Shown piece after piece: positions 59,020 through 64,000 of a DNA stretch of 64,000 bases (the first letter of the stretch is position 1; each line of letters opens with the position of its first letter). The DNA lies in assembly GCF_002884495.1 (NCBI RefSeq), contig NZ_KZ614145.1:3052423-3116422 (forward strand), read 5' to 3'. The stretch is from Rummeliibacillus pycnus (GTDB lineage Bacteria; Bacillota; Bacilli; Bacillales_A; Planococcaceae). The translations under genes and the position numbers were made by a program. The notes beneath the pieces were generated by a model, which had not been told where the DNA came from, ran no database searches, and worked only from the letters and a program-made list of their open reading frames with translations.

Positions 59020-60090
59020 CTAATCGGCTTTTTCGAGAGTTGTAATATTCTCTTGAATGATTGAATGTAATTCTTCAATCATATTAACACCGCTATCCTG
59101 AACCTTTTTGGTGAATTCTACTGTCTTCGTAATTTCTTCTGAGCCAGCAGCTAATTCTTGAATTGCAGCAGAGACATCTGTAATTTGGTTAGATACCTCC
59201 ATAATTTCATTTTGAATAATGCCAAAGGTCTGTTGTATATCATTGGCACTCTGTACTCCGTGTTTTACTGTTTCTCTCCCTTCTTCAATCAAATTCACAG
59301 ACTTATCCACATTGTTTTGAATCGAAGAAACAATCTGTATAATTTGATTGGATGAATTTTGAACCTCTTCGGATAATTTTCTTACCTCATCAGCTACAAT
59401 CGCAAAACCCCGGCCATGTTCACCTGCCCGTGCGGCTTCAATAGCAGCATTTAATGCTAATAGATTTGTCTGACTAGAGATATCTGTTATTGTATGAACG
59501 ATTTTGCCAATATCAGTTGAGAATTTAGCTAAATCGGTAAGAACAGCTGAAAGATTTTCAACAGAAATATTAATAGCATCCATTTGTTTAAGCACAATAT
59601 CCAGTGATTCGAAACCTTTTGTTGTTGCTTCATTGGTTAATTGTGAGGTGGTGGCCACTGCTTCTGTGCTCGTAGCAATTTGTTCCACGCTATCCGAAAT
59701 GGCAATCATCAAACCAGTGCTTTTTTCAACATTTTTTACTTGAATAGTAGCCCCGTTTAAAATATTTTCTGATAGTTTATTTATTTTTTGATAATTATTT
59801 TTTACTTCAATTATTTCAATAGTTGCATTTTGTGAGCGCTTATTGTTTGTGTCGATTGTATTTTCTATGTCTGCTTTCGGTGGTAAATTAATGGATTTAA
59901 TAACAGTTTCTTTTTCTTTTGGAATAGAACCTATTGTGAAGAAAAGAATCAAAAAAATTACAAGTGAAGAAATCATTGACAGTAAGCTAAGCAAATTTAA
60001 ACCATAAGTTAGTGCATTAGCCAGTAAAAATCCATTAGGAATAATAAGAAGTAACAAACAAATAACATAGATATTCTTTTTTGAAGTCAC
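59020..60090 (-). CDS. Methyl-accepting chemotaxis protein without sensory domain
   Basis: A 356-residue chemoreceptor-like protein. Two hydrophobic spans lie near the N-terminus (about 6-28 and 35-53) with only a few residues between, so there is no extracellular ligand domain and no HAMP is evident. The signalling tip [38 protein letters not shown] is standard, flanked by long coiled coils with EEITKTVEF-type methylation segments. It may sense cytoplasmic or membrane state. Confidence 0.9.
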   Translation of the reverse strand: MTSKKNIYVICLLLLIIPNGFLLANALTYGLNLLSLLSMISSLVIFLILFFTIGSIPKEKETVIKSINLPPKADIENTIDTNNKRSQNATIEIIEVKNNYQKINKLSENILNGATIQVKNVEKSTGLMIAISDSVEQIATSTEAVATTSQLTNEATTKGFESLDIVLKQMDAINISVENLSAVLTDLAKFSTDIGKIVHTITDISSQTNLLALNAAIEAARAGEHGRGFAIVADEVRKLSEEVQNSSNQIIQIVSSIQNNVDKSVNLIEEGRETVKHGVQSANDIQQTFGIIQNEIMEVSNQITDVSAAIQELAAGSEEITKTVEFTKKVQDSGVNMIEELHSIIQENITTLEKAD

Positions 60091-60543
60091 GTATCAAAGC
60101 TCCTACCTTTCTCGATATATTGGTTAAATTGTATTATAATTCCTTATTCAATTATCTACCTTTTAGACTATTTTGTTTATAGGCAAAATCAACTGATTAG
60201 GAACAGAGAAATGTATAATAAAAAATATGTATAGGTATTTATATCTAAATAAAGTTTCTTTTATAAGAGGTAGTAATCGGTGTAAGGTTATAAATTAGCT
60301 GATGAAGGAAACTGAAAAAGTAAAAGGAGCTTGACTTTTATGATGAAAATCGTGTGACTATTTTAGTTGAATTGAGACTTCTTGAAAATACACTTGCTCT
60401 TTCTATATACGGAGTTAATGAAGTGAGGTTTATCCAAAGTCCTACGGGAAAAGCTAGAGCTGTAAATCCCGCAGGAAGGATGATACTAAGTCGAAGTGCT
60501 GTTGCACGATGTAGACTTCACCTTAGTGCTTATTGAGTTCATA
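60091..60543. other. Intergenic region with a hairpin element
   Basis: No gene is supported. An imperfect hairpin CCTACGGGA (60441-60449) / TCCCGCAGG (60467-60475) encloses AGCT repeats. A 60-codon open frame crosses it (reading GKARAVNPAG), which looks like translation of a dispersed GC-rich repeat, not a protein. Confidence 0.4.
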
Positions 60544-61140
60544 TTATAATCGCTTTCTATTGTCGCTAGAGTAATTGGTTATAGAATGAATTCCTCTAAT
60601 AAACGTATCAATTAGTAAGGATAGACTTTGATCAGTATCTAAAGGCATTCCAAAGCCACCCGTTTGCTCAATTGACGTAAATCCATGCAAAATACTTCTA
60701 AATCCTCTAACCATGTGAATGGACATTTCCTTTTGTAAACCATAGGCTTCGAGAACTTGCATCACGAGTTCAACGATTAGTTGTTGTTGATGCTGTAGTT
60801 CTGGGTCTTCAGGATTTGGAAAGCGAGTTGTAGTATCATAAAGACCTGGGTGTGTTCTGACAAATTGAACATAAGCATAACTAAGATTACGTATTGCATC
60901 GTCTCCTGACTTTCCTATTGCAGCATGAAGCATGTATTGATAAAGCTCTTTTAGACCTTGAATAGCTAAAGCCTGTTTCAATTCTGAAAGACTATTTATA
61001 TGATTATATAAAGAAGGTGGACGGATTTGTAATTCTTTAGCTAATGAACTCAGAGATAATTCATCCAATCCATTTTCATCTATGAGATTAATCGATTTTT
61101 GTAGAACTATATTAAAGTCTATCTTCTTACGAGTTGCCAT
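60544..61140 (-). CDS. TetR/AcrR-family transcriptional regulator
   Basis: A 198-residue regulator. The N-terminal HTH (about 8-55) reads IVLQKSINLIDENGLDELSLSSLAKELQIRPPSLYNHI. The C-terminal ligand domain has the WHG-type layout (YVQFVRTHPGLY, HMVRGFRSILHGFTSIE). It lies 13 nt after the metallo-beta-lactamase gene on the same strand, so the two form an operon that it may autoregulate. Confidence 0.9.
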   Translation of the reverse strand: MATRKKIDFNIVLQKSINLIDENGLDELSLSSLAKELQIRPPSLYNHINSLSELKQALAIQGLKELYQYMLHAAIGKSGDDAIRNLSYAYVQFVRTHPGLYDTTTRFPNPEDPELQHQQQLIVELVMQVLEAYGLQKEMSIHMVRGFRSILHGFTSIEQTGGFGMPLDTDQSLSLLIDTFIRGIHSITNYSSDNRKRL

Positions 61141-61153
61141 ATTATTTCACGTC

Positions 61154-61867
61154 CTATTGCATTTCTATTAATCGGGATGCCTCTTCGATGGCTTGCTTCA
61201 TTATTTGTACTGGTTGCTCAATCATTTGCCCATGTCCAACTGCCAGTAAACTGGGATTTAGGTTCACTAGTTTCTTCGCACTGTCAACCGCAACTTGTTT
61301 ATTCCATGTAGCAAATGCTGGAAATGGAAAGGCGGGTTTTAAAACACCAGAAACAGCTATTCCACCTCTAATTTGAAAAGCATCTCCAGCAATTAGATGA
61401 CCATTTCGAGTATCCAACAATGCAATGGATCCAGGGGTATGACCCGGTGCTGTTATTACCTCTAAAGAACCGATAAGATCCCCATCTTTTAATAACCTAT
61501 CTGGCTTTGTTTGAACTTTTTTGGGGATACCTCCCCGAATGGGAGTTGTGGGCTCGTTTTCCAGTAGAGTTGTATCACCTTTTAATAAACGAAAATCACG
61601 AGCAGAAATACTAACTTGGACGTTTGGTATTAAAGTCTTTAACGTATCCAAAGAACCAATATGATCATTATGAGCATGTGTCAAAATAATGTTTGCAATA
61701 GGTTTTCCAATTTGCTGTGCAGTTTTAATAATACTTTTTGCACTATAAGGAAGTGCTGCATCAATTAGTGTAAGCCGATCGGTCTCTTCAATAAGATAAC
61801 AATTCACAGGAAAGAGTCGAGGCATAAAAGATAACTGAAATAACTGGTCATGTTGTGTAATTTTCAT
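61154..61867 (-). CDS. MBL-fold metallohydrolase
   Basis: A 237-residue metallo-beta-lactamase-fold hydrolase. The metal ligands are in LTHAHNDHIGSL (HxHxDH, about residues 62-68), APGHTPGSIAL and AGDAF, with the last histidine in VGHGQMIE. It starts at ATG 61867 after GAGGAGAC on its strand. Substrate unknown; it is the first gene of a unit with the TetR regulator. Confidence 0.9.
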   Translation of the reverse strand: MKITQHDQLFQLSFMPRLFPVNCYLIEETDRLTLIDAALPYSAKSIIKTAQQIGKPIANIILTHAHNDHIGSLDTLKTLIPNVQVSISARDFRLLKGDTTLLENEPTTPIRGGIPKKVQTKPDRLLKDGDLIGSLEVITAPGHTPGSIALLDTRNGHLIAGDAFQIRGGIAVSGVLKPAFPFPAFATWNKQVAVDSAKKLVNLNPSLLAVGHGQMIEQPVQIMKQAIEEASRLIEMQ

Positions 61868-61907
61868 GATAGTCTCCTCTCAAAAAACTAATTTGATTCG
61901 CAAATAA

Positions 61908-61922
61908 ACTAATGATATTAGT
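61908..61922. promoter_or_regulatory. Palindrome ACTAAT-GAT-ATTAGT upstream of the MBL/TetR operon
   Basis: A perfect 15-bp palindrome with central GAT, 41 nt upstream of the MBL start codon. AAACTAAT also occurs once more about 20 bp closer to the gene. It is a natural candidate for the TetR operator. Confidence 0.5.
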
Positions 61923-62236
61923 CTACGCTATTTCAATTAAAATGTATACATAAATAGAGAAATTTAACAATATTAATTAAACTAAAAGATATCTAAATGT
62001 TTAATGTAATACAGAAAGTATAACAAGAATCTTTAGCAGTATAATCAATTAATAAATAAATTGATTATGCTAGAAGATAAAATATTGGATAATTTGATTT
62101 GATAGTCACTATTTATATCGTCTATTTGTTGATTAAATGATTTTTTTAACAAATAAAATCAAAAAAGAATTGAAACTCCATAGATATTCTATCTGAAATT
62201 TCTAGAGTTACCCTAATTGAAAAGGATTTTAAAAAA

Positions 62237-62270
62237 ACACTTTATCCAAAGTGTAAAACTGTTATATAAT
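62237..62270 (+). promoter_or_regulatory. Promoter and overlapping dyad upstream of cstA
   Basis: A TATAAT -10 is at 62265-62270. The -35 (TTATCC, 62242-62247, 17-bp spacer) is poor and lies inside a perfect dyad ACACTTT-ATCC-AAAGTGT (62237-62254). A second perfect dyad CTATTTTT-AC-AAAAATAG follows at 62299-62316. The weak -35 with an overlapping dyad suggests regulated transcription. The stretch 61923-62236 is AT-rich with nothing else recognisable. Confidence 0.5.
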
Positions 62271-62358
62271 AGTTTTGTTCGAAAGATTCTGTATTTTCTA
62301 TTTTTACAAAAATAGATCCATATAATTAGAATGTATCAATTGAGGGGAGATGAGGAAA

Positions 62359-64000
62359 ATGAATGCGGTTTCGGTTGTTATTGGTTCGATTTGTATTTTA
62401 GTTATTGCTTACCGTCTTTATGGATATTTCTTTACCAATAAGGTGTTGAAAATTAATGAAACGAAACCTACTCCTGCACATGAATTGGAAGATGGAAAAG
62501 ACTATGTTCCAACGAATAAGTGGGTAGCCTTCGGGCATCACTTTGCAGCAATTGCCGCTGCAGGTCCACTTGTTGGTCCTATTTTAGCTGCTCAGTTTGG
62601 ATACTTACCGGGATTACTTTGGTTATTAATTGGTGCAGTAATTGGGGGAGCAGTTCATGATGCAGTGGTGTTATTTGCTTCAATGAAGAAAAAGGGAAAA
62701 TCTTTATCAGAAGTAGCGAAAGAAGAACTTGGTCCTGTAGCAGGTTTTTGTACAGGCTTAGCGATGCTTTTTATTATTACCATTACGATGGCAGGTTTAT
62801 CAATGGTTGTATTAAATGCACTTGTGCACAATCCTTGGGGAACTTTTGCTGTGGCAATTACAATTCCAATCGCTATGCTTGTGGGGATTGCATATAAAAA
62901 GACTGGAAATCTTATTGCTACTTCAACATTAGGATTTATTTTATTGATGGTTGGTGTATTTATCGGTCCTTATATGAAAGAAACAGCACTAGGGGAATTC
63001 TTAAATTTTGATATTAAAACTTTAGCAATTATTTTACCTGTTTATGCATTTTTCGCAGCAGCATTGCCAGTTTGGTTGTTATTAGCTCCACGAGATTACT
63101 TAAGTAGTTTTATGAAAATTGGTGTGTTTATCGCATTGATTATTGGTGTATTTTTTGTAAATCCCGTTATTCAGTTCCCAGCAGTTACTGATTTTATCCA
63201 TGGTGGTGGCCCTGTTATTGCAGGTCCAGTTTGGCCATTTGTTTCTATTACAATTGCCTGTGGTGCAATTTCTGGGTTCCATGCGTTTGTTGGATCAGGT
63301 ACAACTCCAAAAATGCTCAATAAATGGGAAGATATTCGAGCAGTTGGCTTCGGAGCAATGCTAGTTGAATGTTTAGTAGGGATTATGGCGTTAATTGCAG
63401 CAACTGCTCTAATGCCTGGTGACTACTTTGCGATTAACTCCACTCCAGAAGTATTTAAAACATTGGGTATGCAAACAGTTCATTTACCTGAGCTTTCGCA
63501 AGAAATTGGTATGGATCTAGAAGGACGTACAGGGGGAGCTGTTACATTAGCTGTCGGAATGAGTTATATTTTTGCGAAGATTCCATGGTTCTATGATATG
63601 GCATCATACTTCTATCAATTTGTTATTATGTTCGAAGCTGTATTCATTTTAACGGCAATTGATGCAGGTACACGTGTTGCTCGTTATTTAATCCAAGATT
63701 TCTTCGGGGATATGTATAAACCACTTAAACGAGTGGATTGGGTACCTGGCTCTATATTTGCCAGTGCACTCGCTTGTTTTATATGGGGGTATCTATTGTA
63801 TTCTGGTGATATTAGCTCCATCTGGGTGCTCTTTGGGGTATCAAATCAGTTAATGGCATCTATTGGTTTGGTAATTGGTACAACTGTTGTCTTGAAAATA
63901 GCAGATAAACGTTGGTATGTACTAACTTGTCTTGTACCATTAGCATATCTTTATGTAACCGTAAACTATGCAGGTTATTGGATGATCAAAAATGTCTATT
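62359..64000 (+). CDS. cstA: CstA-family carbon starvation/pyruvate transporter, 3' partial
   Basis: The frame opens at ATG 62359, 7 nt after GAGGGGAGATGAGG, and runs to the window edge (547 codons) without a stop. It is a multi-span membrane protein with the CstA motifs FGHHFAAIAAAGPLVGPILAAQ (in part), GGAVHDAVVLFASMKKKG, LLAPRDYLSSFMKIG, GFHAFVGSGTTPKML and TAIDAGTRVARYL. Characterised relatives import pyruvate or peptides under carbon limitation. The C-terminal part lies beyond the window, so neighbours downstream are unknown. Confidence 0.93.
   Translation, partial: MNAVSVVIGSICILVIAYRLYGYFFTNKVLKINETKPTPAHELEDGKDYVPTNKWVAFGHHFAAIAAAGPLVGPILAAQFGYLPGLLWLLIGAVIGGAVHDAVVLFASMKKKGKSLSEVAKEELGPVAGFCTGLAMLFIITITMAGLSMVVLNALVHNPWGTFAVAITIPIAMLVGIAYKKTGNLIATSTLGFILLMVGVFIGPYMKETALGEFLNFDIKTLAIILPVYAFFAAALPVWLLLAPRDYLSSFMKIGVFIALIIGVFFVNPVIQFPAVTDFIHGGGPVIAGPVWPFVSITIACGAISGFHAFVGSGTTPKMLNKWEDIRAVGFGAMLVECLVGIMALIAATALMPGDYFAINSTPEVFKTLGMQTVHLPELSQEIGMDLEGRTGGAVTLAVGMSYIFAKIPWFYDMASYFYQFVIMFEAVFILTAIDAGTRVARYLIQDFFGDMYKPLKRVDWVPGSIFASALACFIWGYLLYSGDISSIWVLFGVSNQLMASIGLVIGTTVVLKIADKRWYVLTCLVPLAYLYVTVNYAGYWMIKNVY

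Noticed and set aside
60354-60536. 60-codon frame before the TetR gene
   Set aside because: It crosses a GC-rich hairpin element and reads like translated repeat; no ribosome site.
63100-63282. 60-codon minus-strand frame
   Set aside because: It lies antisense within cstA, which is a clear coding frame.

Overview
The window is low-GC Firmicute DNA. Gene order, the strong AGGAGG-type ribosome binding sites and the sporulation/germination genes (cwlD, gerD, kbaA) point to an endospore-forming member of Bacillales. The 16S rRNA and gene content look most like the Planococcaceae (Lysinibacillus, Viridibacillus, Rummeliibacillus and relatives); I cannot fix the genus from memory.

Layout. 1-9.1 kb is the end of the ribosomal-protein superoperon: secY (partial), adk, infA, rpmJ, rpsM, rpsK, rpoA, rplQ, then ecfA1-ecfA2-ecfT, truA, rplM, rpsI. 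The place between adk and infA, where Bacillus carries map and a KOW-domain gene, holds only frameshifted, deleted remnants of map. A branched, terminator-ended RNA structure lies between rplQ and ecfA1. 9.2-13.4 kb is accessory: a PAP2 phosphatase, an AgrA/AgrC-like two-component pair, and a YhfC-type membrane protease overlapping a small lipoprotein. 13.5-17.7 kb holds the spore block cwlD-mrp-gerD-kbaA and a catalytically degenerate NodB-fold membrane protein. 17.8-24.2 kb is a complete rrn operon (16S-23S-5S, no spacer tRNA) with two promoters, followed by seven tRNAs (Asn, Thr, Glu, Val, Tyr, Gln, Lys). Both rRNA spacers end in the same 118-nt element. 24.4-33.1 kb is the envelope block rocF, sigW-rsiW, cdaA-cdaR-glmM, then the glmS ribozyme and glmS.

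33-48 kb is a variable region: a LOG-family hydrolase, MazG-like protein, BrnQ, Tag, a divergent MFS/LysR pair, a histidine phosphatase, YnfA, a 58-aa small ORF, several acetyltransferases, an isochorismatase-fold hydrolase, a truncated Lrp gene, a YvyF-like zinc protein with a DUF2225 protein, and SulP with an ArsR regulator. 47.7-64 kb has metG under a T-box, a polysaccharide deacetylase, an FMN reductase, GNAT/LysR, a methyltransferase, tandem TPP riboswitches driving tenA-thiM-thiD-thiE, a PaaK-like ligase, a sensorless chemoreceptor, a TetR/metallo-beta-lactamase pair, and the start of a CstA-type transporter that runs off the window.

Functional links: cdaA/cdaR/glmM/glmS join c-di-AMP signalling to amino-sugar supply; sigW/rsiW provide the envelope stress response; the thi operon salvages pyrimidine and thiazole moieties. 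I found no phage, transposase, CRISPR array or obvious defence system. The most notable observations are the map remnant, the post-rplQ RNA structure, the paired rRNA spacer elements with a compensatory change, the missing zinc-site histidine of RsiW, a four-copy 21-bp-periodic TCGCAAG array, and tandem TPP riboswitches each with its own terminator.
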